The notes under the pieces: generated by a model
Seen by the model: only the letters and a program-made list of their open reading frames with translations
Told to the model about the DNA's origin: nothing
Database searches by the model: none
NCBI GenBank assembly: GCA_010092885.1
Contig: JAADYX010000057.1
Coordinates: 1-50,105, forward strand
Reading direction: 5' to 3'
DNA length: 50,105 nucleotides
Source of the DNA: Chloroflexota bacterium
GTDB lineage: Bacteria; Chloroflexota; Anaerolineae; Aggregatilineales; UBA3940
Shown here: piece after piece, positions 1 through 7,915 of the stretch
Layout of the letters: every line of letters begins with the position of its first letter
Position numbering within the stretch: the first letter of the stretch is position 1
Program-made: the position numbers and the translations under genes

Positions 1-961
1 CCGGTTCAGGCTGGGCTTTGGCGCGTTCCGCAGCGGATCTGACTTCGGCTTCTGTCTCACGGGTGAGGGTCTGCCATTCGCTCTCACTGAGTAAGGCCGG
101 CACAAGATACTCATAGAGATGGCGGATCGGGTCACGCTCCCACTCGTCTTCCAATTCCTGCTGGGACTTGTAGGCCTGATTGTCAACGCCAGTATGCCCC
201 GAGAGGCGCGGGACTGTCAGCCTGAGCAGCGCTGGCCCCTGCTGCGTGCGGACATAGTGGACTGCCTCATCAATGAGCTGGGCGGTTTCTTCAGGGAGCG
301 TGCCACTGCCATCCCAGATGGCCAGGTTGCCGAAGGAAGCGAGATTCTCAGCGATATTGCCACCGGGGGTCTGCAGGTGGCGTTTGACTGAAATCGCGTA
401 GCCGTTGTCCTCGATCAGGAAGAGAACCGGCAGGTTCAGCGTGGTGGTGATCGTCAGGGCAGACCAGAAGCCGTTAGTGGCAACAGCACCATCACCGCCG
501 TGAGCCACCGCAATACTGCCCTCGAGGTCGGCCTCCCCCAATACGTCTATGCGGTAGCGGATGGCCTGTGCCCACCCAACGGCGGGTGTGTACTGCGATC
601 CAACATCACCCGACATCGGGAGGATGAGTGCGCGGTTGCGGCGCAGCATATTGAATGTCACACCCACATCCCGGCCATCGGTCATGCTGTCTGCGCGTGC
701 CATCCCTGCTGCGAAGGCTTCTTCAAGGGTCATACCACTGGCAAGTACCAACGGCCGTGACCGATAGTACACGGTGGCTGCATCAAAGGGATAGGTCAGC
801 TGCTGAGCAGTGAGGATCTGGGGGAGTTCATGGCCGCGGGCGGAAAACTGATAAGTGACAAACCCCTGCGGGGTGAGCTCGTTTTCTTCAAGCTCATCCA
901 TAATGCGTGAGGCCAATGCAAGGCGTGCCACTTCATGCCAATCAAAGGCTGGATGTATCAT
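1..961 (-). CDS. TPP-dependent 2-oxoacid dehydrogenase E1, alpha-type N-terminal part (3' end outside window)
   Basis: About 320 residues are visible before the gene leaves the window at its 3' side. It reads as the E1 component of a pyruvate or branched-chain 2-oxoacid dehydrogenase, which decarboxylates the 2-oxoacid on thiamine pyrophosphate (TPP). The TPP-binding signature is present: GDG at residues 156-158, then EDNGYAI at about 184-190, where the family usually has N-N-G. An early F-S-A-R-G-H-E segment (about 39-45) matches the F-S-x-G-H-E region of E1 alpha. The start ATG is at 959-961, with a GGAG-like site upstream and a TATGAT hexamer at 999-1004 that may be its -10. Whether it is a lone alpha subunit or an alpha-beta fusion cannot be decided here. 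The substrate is not evident. Confidence 0.85.
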   Translation of the reverse strand, partial: MIHPAFDWHEVARLALASRIMDELEENELTPQGFVTYQFSARGHELPQILTAQQLTYPFDAATVYYRSRPLVLASGMTLEEAFAAGMARADSMTDGRDVGVTFNMLRRNRALILPMSGDVGSQYTPAVGWAQAIRYRIDVLGEADLEGSIAVAHGGDGAVATNGFWSALTITTTLNLPVLFLIEDNGYAISVKRHLQTPGGNIAENLASFGNLAIWDGSGTLPEETAQLIDEAVHYVRTQQGPALLRLTVPRLSGHTGVDNQAYKSQQELEDEWERDPIRHLYEYLVPALLSESEWQTLTRETEAEVRSAAERAKAQPEP

Positions 962-1032
962 CTGGTGTATCTCCGGGCTTTGCTGTGGGAATGACCCGAT
1001 CATAGCATATCCCAGGCGCAAAACCGATTCGC

Positions 1033-1062
1033 TTGCCGCCTAACTTCACTTGGTGCTAGGAT
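1033..1062 (+). promoter_or_regulatory. Candidate sigma-70 promoter for the YifB-family gene
   Basis: TTGCCG (1033-1038) and TAGGAT (1057-1062) are separated by 18 bases. They lie in the divergent gap between the E1 gene and the YifB gene. The predicted transcript start, near 1069, leaves a short leader before the ATG at 1094. It was found by eye and matches the consensus in four positions of each hexamer. Confidence 0.45.
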
Positions 1063-1093
1063 AAGCAGGTCACAGTCAACCAGGATGGGAAAC

Positions 1094-2614
1094 ATGCTTG
1101 CCATTGTCAAAAGCTGCGCCCTTGTTGGTGTCGATGCGGTTGAGATCGATGTAGAAGTCGATGTGCAGCGCGGTATGCCTGCCATTTCACTGGTTGGGCT
1201 GCCGAGCGGCGCAGTCAAGGAGTCGAAAGACCGGGTGCGTTCGGCGATACGCAACTGCGGGCTTCGTTTTCCTTCCGAGCGGCGGGTGACGGTGAACCTC
1301 GCCCCGGCGGATCTGCGCAAGGAGGGCCCCGCCTACGATCTGCCTATCGCTGTGGGGGTGCTGGCGGCCAGCGGGCAAATCCCACTTGATGTGCTGGAAG
1401 GGGCCTTGATCCTCGGCGAACTGTCTTTGGATGGCAGTGTGCGGCATGTGCGCGGTGTGAGCGCCGCAGCCTATCTGGCTCACTCGTTGGGCTATGAGCG
1501 CATCTTTGTCCCAGAGGGTGATGCACCAGAAGCATCCATCATACCCGATATTGAGATCGTCCCGGTGGGGCATCTGATCGCGCTGGTTGAGCACTTGCTC
1601 GATCTGGACTGCATCCCTGCCTTGGACCGCGACAGCGTCACTTTGGAGGACAATCAGCCTGGCTACCCCACTGACTTTGCCGACGTGAAGGGGCAGGAAC
1701 ACGTCAAGCGCGCACTTGAGGTAGCAGCCGCGGGCGGGCACAACGTGCTGATGGTGGGCCCGCCCGGTGCCGGTAAAACCCTGCTGGCTCGGGCTGTGCC
1801 TGGCATCCTCCCGGCTTTGTCACTGGATGAGATGCTAGAGATTACCCGCATCCACTCAGTGGCTGACATTCTGCCGGAAGATGTCCCATTAGTCCGGCAC
1901 AGGCCTTTCCGGTCGCCACATCATACCATAAGCCAGGCCGGGCTTATCGGTGGCGGATCGGTGCCTGGCCCGGGTGAGGTCAGCATTGCGCACCGGGGTG
2001 TCCTCTTTCTGGATGAGCTGCCTGAGTTCGGAAGAACGCTTGAAGTACTGCGCCAGCCGATGGAAGATAAGTTTGTCACGATCAGCCGGGCGTCTGGCAC
2101 GATGCGTTTCCCCTCGAATTTTATGCTGATTGCCGCCTCCAACCCGTGCCCCTGCGGCTATTATGGTGATGGGATGACGGCGTGTACATGCAGCTCCACG
2201 ATGATCACCCGCTACAGGCAGAAGCTTTCCGGTCCGCTGCTGGATCGTATTGATATTCATGTTGAGGTGCCGCGTGTGGACTATGACAAACTGGCCGATA
2301 CACGCCGCGGTGAGCCCTCCGAGACGATCCGTGAACGGGTGCAGGCCGCGCGAGACCGGCAGATGGCGCGTTTCAGCGGGAGTTCACTGCTGTGCAATGC
2401 TGATATGGGGCCACGCCGCGTTCAGGAGGTAGTGACGTTGGACGAAGCCGGGTCAGCATTGATGCGCTCAGCCATGCAGCAGATGAATCTCAGCGCACGG
2501 GCGTATCATCGTGTGTTGAAATTGAGCCGGACGATTGCAGATCTGGAGGGAATAGGGCAGATCCAGACCCATCATCTGGCTGAGGCCTTACAGTACCGGT
2601 CTCGTGCACAATAG
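1094..2614 (+). CDS. YifB/ComM-family Mg-chelatase-like AAA+ ATPase
   Basis: This 506-residue protein has the full YifB/ComM layout. An N-terminal Lon-protease-like fold covers about residues 1-170 and includes the GLP-x-x-AVKES segment. The AAA+ Mg-chelatase domain follows, with Walker A GPPGAGKT at about 222-229 and Walker B VLFLDELPEF. A cysteine cluster (CPCGYYGD...CTC) and the C-terminal Mg-chelatase domain complete it. ComM homologues are hexameric helicases that extend branch migration during natural transformation; that role is inferred here from the family. ATG at 1085 is possible, but family members begin M-L-A-x-V, which matches 1094, and an AGGATGGGA stretch before 1094 can serve as the ribosome site. 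It is divergent from E1 and convergent with the GNAT gene, only 3 bases from its stop. Confidence 0.93.
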   Translation: MLAIVKSCALVGVDAVEIDVEVDVQRGMPAISLVGLPSGAVKESKDRVRSAIRNCGLRFPSERRVTVNLAPADLRKEGPAYDLPIAVGVLAASGQIPLDVLEGALILGELSLDGSVRHVRGVSAAAYLAHSLGYERIFVPEGDAPEASIIPDIEIVPVGHLIALVEHLLDLDCIPALDRDSVTLEDNQPGYPTDFADVKGQEHVKRALEVAAAGGHNVLMVGPPGAGKTLLARAVPGILPALSLDEMLEITRIHSVADILPEDVPLVRHRPFRSPHHTISQAGLIGGGSVPGPGEVSIAHRGVLFLDELPEFGRTLEVLRQPMEDKFVTISRASGTMRFPSNFMLIAASNPCPCGYYGDGMTACTCSSTMITRYRQKLSGPLLDRIDIHVEVPRVDYDKLADTRRGEPSETIRERVQAARDRQMARFSGSSLLCNADMGPRRVQEVVTLDEAGSALMRSAMQQMNLSARAYHRVLKLSRTIADLEGIGQIQTHHLAEALQYRSRAQ

Positions 2615-2617
2615 CGA

Positions 2618-3499
2618 TCAAATCCGCAGCGAGTAAACCGGCACATCGTAGCCAGCTCGCTGGAAGCTCAGGTGACTGTACAGACGTCGTGAGCGCAGAT
2701 TGTCTTCTTGTGTGTTCACTGTGACCAGTGTGATACGACGCTCCTTAAACGACCGCAGCATATCACTGACAAGAACCCGACCGTAGCCACGGCCCTGAAG
2801 CCCTGGCATCACAGCAAGCCGGGCAAGGTGTGCACTGCTGTAATGGTCGGTGGTGATCTGATAGCCTACCAGTTCGCTCGCTGTCTCCAAAACGGTGAAG
2901 CTGGCCGCTTCCTCTATGGCCAGCCGGATGGTGGCCCGTCCGTAGGCCCACAATGGCTCAAACGCGGCAGCATCCACGCGGGTGACGGCGTCCAGATCCG
3001 CCAGAGTCCCAGTGCGCAGCTGTGTGTCGTCCGGTAGATGATCATCAGGTATTTCACCACCTATACGTCGTAGAGTGACGATCGCATTGATGTGCTCGAA
3101 GCCCCAGTCAGTGATGGCTCGTTGAGTCCACGGGTGCATGATCAGGCAGGCGACCTCCGTTACACCGCGGTTCTTGAGATCGGCGCGCAGTGCATTCCAC
3201 AGAACCCGAAAGCCCGGATCGCGGGGTCCGTTTCCGGGGGCCATAAAACGCAGCCATGCAACCGGATCGGCATCCGGGTGGAGGGGATGTTTGTGAACGG
3301 TAGCGCCAATCATGGAGGTGACTGCATCGCCCTCACGCAGGACACGGGCCCACAGCATGGGATTTTCAAGCCACTGATCGAGAGTGCGCCAGTCGATATG
3401 CATGTGGCGATGGCGTGCGCGGCGGAAGAGGGTAAGGATGTGATGGTGGTCAGTCTGCGCAAGGGGTGCTGGTTCGTTCAGCAGAGCCATAATTGTCAT
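2618..3499 (-). CDS. GNAT-family N-acetyltransferase
   Basis: This 293-residue protein has a GNAT domain in its C-terminal half. The acetyl-CoA pyrophosphate loop reads LQGRGYGR, followed by a helix and an N-x-R-S-R-R-L-Y segment, the RimI-like beta6-beta7 region. The N-terminal 130 residues look like a second, degenerate GNAT fold, so it may be a tandem-GNAT protein. The acceptor (protein N-terminus, amino sugar, small molecule) cannot be predicted. The frame is also open to a TTG at 3506-3508; I prefer the ATG at 3497-3499. It stands between the convergent YifB gene and the divergent HEAT gene, so it is probably monocistronic. Confidence 0.85.
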   Translation of the reverse strand: MTIMALLNEPAPLAQTDHHHILTLFRRARHRHMHIDWRTLDQWLENPMLWARVLREGDAVTSMIGATVHKHPLHPDADPVAWLRFMAPGNGPRDPGFRVLWNALRADLKNRGVTEVACLIMHPWTQRAITDWGFEHINAIVTLRRIGGEIPDDHLPDDTQLRTGTLADLDAVTRVDAAAFEPLWAYGRATIRLAIEEAASFTVLETASELVGYQITTDHYSSAHLARLAVMPGLQGRGYGRVLVSDMLRSFKERRITLVTVNTQEDNLRSRRLYSHLSFQRAGYDVPVYSLRI

Positions 3500-3543
3500 C
3501 CGGTTCAATCAATGGGCGCAGAGCATACCGAACGCGGCCCGTT

Positions 3544-3574
3544 TTGGCGAAATGCAATCGCCGCCACGTAGAAT
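3544..3574 (+). promoter_or_regulatory. Candidate promoter placing transcription start on the GTG of the first HEAT gene
   Basis: TTGGCG (3544-3549) and TAGAAT (3569-3574) are 19 bases apart, a long spacer. The -10-like element ends six bases before GTG 3581, so transcription would begin at or beside the start codon. No Shine-Dalgarno sequence precedes that GTG, which fits a leaderless mRNA. The long spacer lowers confidence. Confidence 0.35.
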
Positions 3575-3580
3575 CCAGAT

Positions 3581-4072
3581 GTGGGAAATGCAGACACTTC
3601 ACCAACCATTGGCGGATCAACACACAGCGGCATGGAGCCTTCACTTGGCGGAACAAGCCGCATTCCGTTGATCCTTGATGAGCTGGGCAGCACAAGCTGG
3701 AAGGCCCGCCGCAGGGCGGTTGAAGCCCTTGTCCGTCTGGGAGCAGCCGCGCTGCCCGGCCTCATTGAAACGTTGGAGCATCCGGACAGCGACGTCCGTG
3801 CCCGGGCGGCGACGGCCCTCGGCGTAATCGGTGAGCAGGGGGCGGTCAAGCCGCTGCTGGCCGGGCTGCATGATCCGAGTGATATTGTGCGTGAGGCATG
3901 CGTTCGAGCATTGGGCCGTATTGGCGGGGCAGAGGCTGCCGAGGGGCTCGTTGGGGCGCTGCGCGATGATCGCGGCTCGGTCAGCCTGGAAGCACGGTGG
4001 GCTCTGCGTGACATGTCCGACAGCGGCGGTCTGCTGCAACAACTGGTCCACCGGCTGCGAGGAGGTTTATAG
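3581..4072 (+). CDS. HEAT-repeat protein, first of a tandem pair
   Basis: This 163-residue protein is built of PBS-lyase-type HEAT repeats of about 31 residues, with the pattern D-x-x-V-R-x-x-A-x-x-A-L-G-x-I-G. At least four repeats run from about residue 28 to the end. HEAT repeats form a curved helical scaffold that binds proteins; no catalytic motif is visible. The start is uncertain. GTG 3581 lies just after a -10-like element. The internal ATG at 3632 gives MEPSL, the same opening as the next gene, and the 14 bases from 3632 are identical to those from 4073. Its stop TAG abuts the ATG of the next gene, so the two are surely co-transcribed. Confidence 0.85.
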   Translation: MGNADTSPTIGGSTHSGMEPSLGGTSRIPLILDELGSTSWKARRRAVEALVRLGAAALPGLIETLEHPDSDVRARAATALGVIGEQGAVKPLLAGLHDPSDIVREACVRALGRIGGAEAAEGLVGALRDDRGSVSLEARWALRDMSDSGGLLQQLVHRLRGGL

Positions 4073-4984
4073 ATGGAGCCTTCACTGCCACGCAAACCCG
4101 ACCTGACCCCTGGGTTAGGCGGTACGCGACGCAAGAACACAGGTCTGCTGGCAAGACTGGCGGGTTTTGGGCGCTACGTCAGTGTGTTAGCGGGCGGCAG
4201 TGACCTCACACCGGAGCGCACTGGCGCGCTCGTCGAGGCGTTGGTAAGTGGGCACTCAGGTGCCCGTGAGGCCGCTGCGCACGCGCTGGATGGGTTGCAA
4301 GCCACATATCCTCCTTCCGCAGTGATGAAGGGTCTCCTGCGCCCGCACACGGATGCGCTGTTGAGTGCTCTCAGCGATCCACTGCCACCTGTACGTTCAG
4401 CGGCACTTTCCGCGCTTGGCATGATTGCTGCCGGATTCGACCCGGCACCGCTCCTGCACGCCCTGACAGACAAGGACCAGTCGGTCAGGCAGGCCGCGTG
4501 TTGGGCGCTCGGCAATCTGGGGAGTCCGGCGGCAGTCCCTGATCTGCTGGAGATGCTTAACGATCCGACTTGGAGCGTACGCGGGGCTGCTGTGCGTGCC
4601 CTGACCCTAATCGGGATGCCTGCCACAACACATCTCTGCCGTGCCCTGAAGCATTCTCCATCCCCCGCGATTCGCCTGGGGGTCACCACAGCGCTGCGCT
4701 ATATCGCCGATGGGCGCGCCGTTCCCTGCTTGGTCGAGGCGCTGCATCATGACACCTCACCCGACGTGCGCAACATGGCGATCCACGCGCTGGCACGCAT
4801 CCCCGCTCCTGAATCCATTGCTGCGTTGGTCGGTGCACTCAATGACCATACGCAGCTGTATCCGGGCTTTGAGTGGGCTGTTTGTGACACTGCCGCAGTC
4901 GCTCTGGAACGCATCGCACCGGCGGACGTGCGCGCCCGGGTCGCCGTGTGGCGGTCGAGCCGCACGTATCCGTTCACCGATTAG
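4073..4984 (+). CDS. HEAT-repeat protein, second of a tandem pair
   Basis: This 303-residue protein is made almost wholly of HEAT repeats of about 31 residues. Examples are D-P-L-P-P-V-R-S-A-A-L-S-A-L-G and D-K-D-Q-S-V-R-Q-A-A-C-W-A-L-G; seven or eight copies are visible. It begins directly after the previous stop (TAG-ATG), with GGAGG at 4060-4064 as ribosome site. It shares the first 14 bases and the residues MEPSL with the internal start of its neighbour, so the pair probably arose by duplication. The 3' end overlaps the convergent FkbM gene by four bases (TTAG carries both stops). The partner it scaffolds is unknown. Confidence 0.88.
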   Translation: MEPSLPRKPDLTPGLGGTRRKNTGLLARLAGFGRYVSVLAGGSDLTPERTGALVEALVSGHSGAREAAAHALDGLQATYPPSAVMKGLLRPHTDALLSALSDPLPPVRSAALSALGMIAAGFDPAPLLHALTDKDQSVRQAACWALGNLGSPAAVPDLLEMLNDPTWSVRGAAVRALTLIGMPATTHLCRALKHSPSPAIRLGVTTALRYIADGRAVPCLVEALHHDTSPDVRNMAIHALARIPAPESIAALVGALNDHTQLYPGFEWAVCDTAAVALERIAPADVRARVAVWRSSRTYPFTD

Positions 4985-5907
4985 GACTGCTTGCGGAACA
5001 ACAGGTTGATCACACCCATCTCGGCTGACAGACGTGCAGTCAGGTGAATGAGGGCCATGCGATCGGCGGAGAGATCCAGCAGTGTGCCATCTTCCTGAAT
5101 GGCTTCCACCTGGGTGAAACCATAGGCGAGCACCTCATCAACGGCGTTATAAGGCTCAACGTGGAATGCCTTGAGCGCGTTTGGATTGTACTCCATGATG
5201 AGTGCCAAATTCGGCGACCGGTCGATGGTATGCTGCAGCCCACGCAGCGCACTGAGCTCAGCACCTTCGATATCCATTTTGACCACATCAACGGTATCGA
5301 TCCCCTGTGCCTGCAGCAGGTCATCGAGGGGAGCGGTCTCCACAGTGAATGTCTCCACAGGCAGATCACGCTCCAACCGTGGCGCGATATCGCCGGTACG
5401 TGTGCTGGCCTTCTGCCGATCACGCAGTGACTCATCGTAGTGCAGGGAGCCACTGGCAGACATGATCAGATAGTCGTACAGCTGCGCCTCACCATGGGCC
5501 TCCGCTGCTGCGATCTGCAGCGGCGTCACCTGTGGATAGCGTTCGGTGTTGCGACAGAGCATATCGAAACTGCGTGGGTGGGGTTCAAGCGTGATAACCC
5601 GCCCGTCTGGGCCCACGCGCTCAGCCAGTTCACGGGCATAATAGCCAACATGCCCACCCACATCCAGCGCAATCATACCAGGTCTGACCAGATCGGCCAG
5701 ATGCCGGAGTGTGTGCCGTTCGTGACGGCGAGTGAGCAGTTCCAGCCTAAACCAGAGGGGATCGTCAGCGATGGTGCGAAAGCCGGTTGACCACTCCAAG
5801 AAAGGGATCACGGTATGCGTGATCACGCGGTGAATCGCGGCATGGGCCGGATAGATCCGCTTGACGGTTTTGCGGTAGAGGCTCAGCCCGGTATCGAGGA
5901 CGCGCAT
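4981..5907 (-). CDS. FkbM-family SAM-dependent methyltransferase
   Basis: This 308-residue protein has the FkbM methyltransferase fold in its middle. The SAM-binding motif I reads DVGGHVGYYA, a D-G-R-V-I-T-L-E-P-H-P motif II follows, and VDVVKMDIEGAE is the signature motif of the family. FkbM enzymes O-methylate sugars, glycans or polyketides; the substrate here is unknown. The first 80 residues are basic and may bind substrate or membrane. It lies 11 bases after the methionine aminopeptidase gene on the same strand. An AGGAT ribosome site overlaps that gene's stop, so the two are likely co-transcribed. Confidence 0.88.
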   Translation of the reverse strand: MRVLDTGLSLYRKTVKRIYPAHAAIHRVITHTVIPFLEWSTGFRTIADDPLWFRLELLTRRHERHTLRHLADLVRPGMIALDVGGHVGYYARELAERVGPDGRVITLEPHPRSFDMLCRNTERYPQVTPLQIAAAEAHGEAQLYDYLIMSASGSLHYDESLRDRQKASTRTGDIAPRLERDLPVETFTVETAPLDDLLQAQGIDTVDVVKMDIEGAELSALRGLQHTIDRSPNLALIMEYNPNALKAFHVEPYNAVDEVLAYGFTQVEAIQEDGTLLDLSADRMALIHLTARLSAEMGVINLLFRKQS

Positions 5908-5918
5908 GCTGTTCTATC

Positions 5919-6716
5919 CTAATTGGTTGGGACAGCCGTAACGGCGAGCGGCTGTCCCTGAGTGATCACAACGGTGTGCTCAAACTGTGCTACCAAACTG
6001 CCATCTTCTGTGCACAGAGTCCAGCCATCTGGCATGGTAACGATGTGCTGCGCGCCCAGAGTGAGAAATGGCTCGAGCGTGACAACAAGGCCCTCTGTCA
6101 GCGGCTGCTTGCGCCTGGGATCGTAGATGTTCGGGATGTGCGGCTCCTCGTGGATGTGCCGCCCGACACCGTGACCGGTCAGCTCGAAGATGACATGGTA
6201 GCCGCTGCGGTAGGCAAAACGTTGAACGGCTGCCCCCACCGCATTGATCGGCTGGCCTGCGCGAGCTGCCTCCATAGCGATGGTGAGGGCCTGCTTGGCT
6301 CCGGCGATTAATCCGGCCTTCTGTTCGCTGACAGGGGGCACGGCGAAGCTGGCACCGCTGTCTGCCCAGAAGCCGTCTTTTTCCGCCGAGACATCGATGT
6401 TGACCATATCCCCTGGTTGGATCGCGCGCTCACTGGGAATGCCATGGGCGGCTTCATCGTTGATGCTGATGCAGGTATGCCCGGGGAAATTATACGCCAA
6501 CATAGGGGCAGAGCGCGCGCCATGCTCGGCCAGAACCGCCGCGCCGACAGCATCAAGCTCAGCAGTGGTGATGCCGGGTGCCAGATGCTCGCTCATGCGT
6601 TTGATGGTGAGGCCAACAATGCGGCCGATGGCCTGCAGTGCCCTGAGTTCTTCCTCAGTTGTGACGGTCATACCCTTTGCCTTTTTAGTGAGTGAGGCTT
6701 CAGTAGAGTGTGTCAC
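5919..6716 (-). CDS. map: Type I methionine aminopeptidase
   Basis: This 265-residue metalloprotease removes the initiator methionine from new proteins in the cytosol. All five metal ligands of the pita-bread fold can be placed: D108 in NIDVS, D119 in WADSG, H182 in LTGHGVGR, E215 in TLEPF and E246 in QFEHT. The HEEPHIPN segment is also typical. The GTG at 6716 has a GGAGAGG site upstream. An internal ATG giving MTVTTEEE (6671) is the alternative, and would remove a 15-residue tail that most homologues lack. Its promoter is not obvious. A perfect palindrome lies just upstream, after the HEAT gene, so map may have its own transcript. Confidence 0.95.
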   Translation of the reverse strand: MTHSTEASLTKKAKGMTVTTEEELRALQAIGRIVGLTIKRMSEHLAPGITTAELDAVGAAVLAEHGARSAPMLAYNFPGHTCISINDEAAHGIPSERAIQPGDMVNIDVSAEKDGFWADSGASFAVPPVSEQKAGLIAGAKQALTIAMEAARAGQPINAVGAAVQRFAYRSGYHVIFELTGHGVGRHIHEEPHIPNIYDPRRKQPLTEGLVVTLEPFLTLGAQHIVTMPDGWTLCTEDGSLVAQFEHTVVITQGQPLAVTAVPTN

Positions 6717-6735
6717 CTGATGCCTCTCCGATCAA

Positions 6736-6763
6736 CTATCGCGCCCGTGCACGGGCGCGATAG
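6736..6763. terminator. Perfect 28-base palindrome between HEAT gene and map
   Basis: The 28 bases are exactly self-complementary, with 14-base half-sites opening CTATCGCGCC and no unpaired centre. As RNA this makes a very stable GC-rich hairpin with a tight loop. It lies 25 bases after the stop of the minus-strand HEAT gene and 20 bases before map. It could end the VanW-HEAT transcript, though there is no clear U run. A dyad operator for a dimeric repressor of map is the alternative. Confidence 0.5.
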
Positions 6764-6788
6764 CATTGATGGGTCCCTTGGGGCTGTT

Positions 6789-7907
6789 TTACTCGATCAG
6801 GGCCAGCAGATCAGCAGCGCGCGTGCGGATACGGCCCATCGGGGCTTTGCTGAGCACGGTGAGCATTTGTTTGATGCGCGGTGAGTCCGCCAGCCTGTCA
6901 GTGAAGTAGGTGCCCATCAGTTGAAGCGCTGTCTGCTTCACATCCAGATTATCAGACTCCAGAGCCTGTGTCAGAATGGCAAAGGCCCGCTGTTTAACCG
7001 TATCATCGGCGTGCTGGTCGCCGATCTGTGCAGCCAGCTCGAGGGCTGTGCGGCGCAGGCGCGGCGAGTCACCGCTGATCTGGTCACTGAGTGCATCCAA
7101 CACGATCTGTGCTGCTTCCGGGTTGCTCTGTGCCTTTTGGGCCAGCAGCCCGAGCACAGTCCCAGAAGCCTCAAGCCCGACGTTCTCCTCCAAGATGGGG
7201 AGCAGATGGGGCACCACTTCCGGCCCGAGTTCTTGGAGGGCCACTTCCACCGCGTCGGCGCGTGTGGGTTCACTGCGCAGTGTCTCGAGGAGTGTGTCGG
7301 TTACCTGGTCAGCGAGGTCAGGGTGTTCGGCGGCGATACGTCCCAGCGTCTTGCCGATACCCTGCCGGGTCTCACGGTCCGGATCACTGAGCAGATCGTC
7401 AATCAGGGTGGGCAGCATATCGGCTGCTGCTTCGCGGTCGCTCGCGGCCGCAATCTGAAGGGCGGTGGCTGCTGCCCGCCGCGCTCTGGGATCAGTCTCT
7501 TCGAGGCGTTCCAACAGTACGGGCACACTGGCCGCAGCCGCAGTTGTTGCGGCAGCGGTGGCCAGTGCGACATCATCGGCCTGCGGACCTGTGGGCCCGA
7601 TGGCAGCGGGTTCGGTGAGCGGCTGCGGCGGCTGTGGTTCTTCTAGCGCGGGGACTGCAAGCTCTTCAGGGTGCCACTCAAAATCCGGATTCCACCGGTA
7701 TTCGGCAGCTGGTTCGGTGCGCACTTGCAGGATTTCAGCGGCGGCCATCCAGTCAAGCATGGCCTGCAGCGCGGTGGTCAGATCGCTCTCTGCGGTGATG
7801 ACGGGCTCGGCAAGCGTGTAGCTCACATCAATGATGCCCAGCGCCCGCGCTAATTCGTAGCGTGCCGCATTAACGTCAGTCCATTCCCGGAGAATCGTCT
7901 TAAACAT
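6789..7907 (-). CDS. HEAT-repeat protein with N-terminal helical domain and Pro/Ala linker
   Basis: The protein has 372 residues. The first 90 form a helical region with no repeats (MFKTILREW...) that I do not recognise. A Pro/Ala-rich linker follows (about 90-125). From about residue 125 to the end come degenerate HEAT/armadillo-like repeats, such as DPRARRAAATALQIA and DRETRQGIGKTLGRIA. It has no signal peptide, so it should act in the cytosol as a scaffold. Its start is 8 bases after the VanW stop, so the two genes share a transcript. The link to VanW is positional only. Confidence 0.85.
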   Translation of the reverse strand: MFKTILREWTDVNAARYELARALGIIDVSYTLAEPVITAESDLTTALQAMLDWMAAAEILQVRTEPAAEYRWNPDFEWHPEELAVPALEEPQPPQPLTEPAAIGPTGPQADDVALATAAATTAAAASVPVLLERLEETDPRARRAAATALQIAAASDREAAADMLPTLIDDLLSDPDRETRQGIGKTLGRIAAEHPDLADQVTDTLLETLRSEPTRADAVEVALQELGPEVVPHLLPILEENVGLEASGTVLGLLAQKAQSNPEAAQIVLDALSDQISGDSPRLRRTALELAAQIGDQHADDTVKQRAFAILTQALESDNLDVKQTALQLMGTYFTDRLADSPRIKQMLTVLSKAPMGRIRTRAADLLALIE

Positions 7908-7915
7908 CGGCGATC

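Noticed and set aside
3505-4140. A 211-codon minus-strand frame opposite the first HEAT gene
   Set aside because: It is Ser/Arg/Ala-rich and low in complexity, as expected for an antisense shadow of HEAT repeats.
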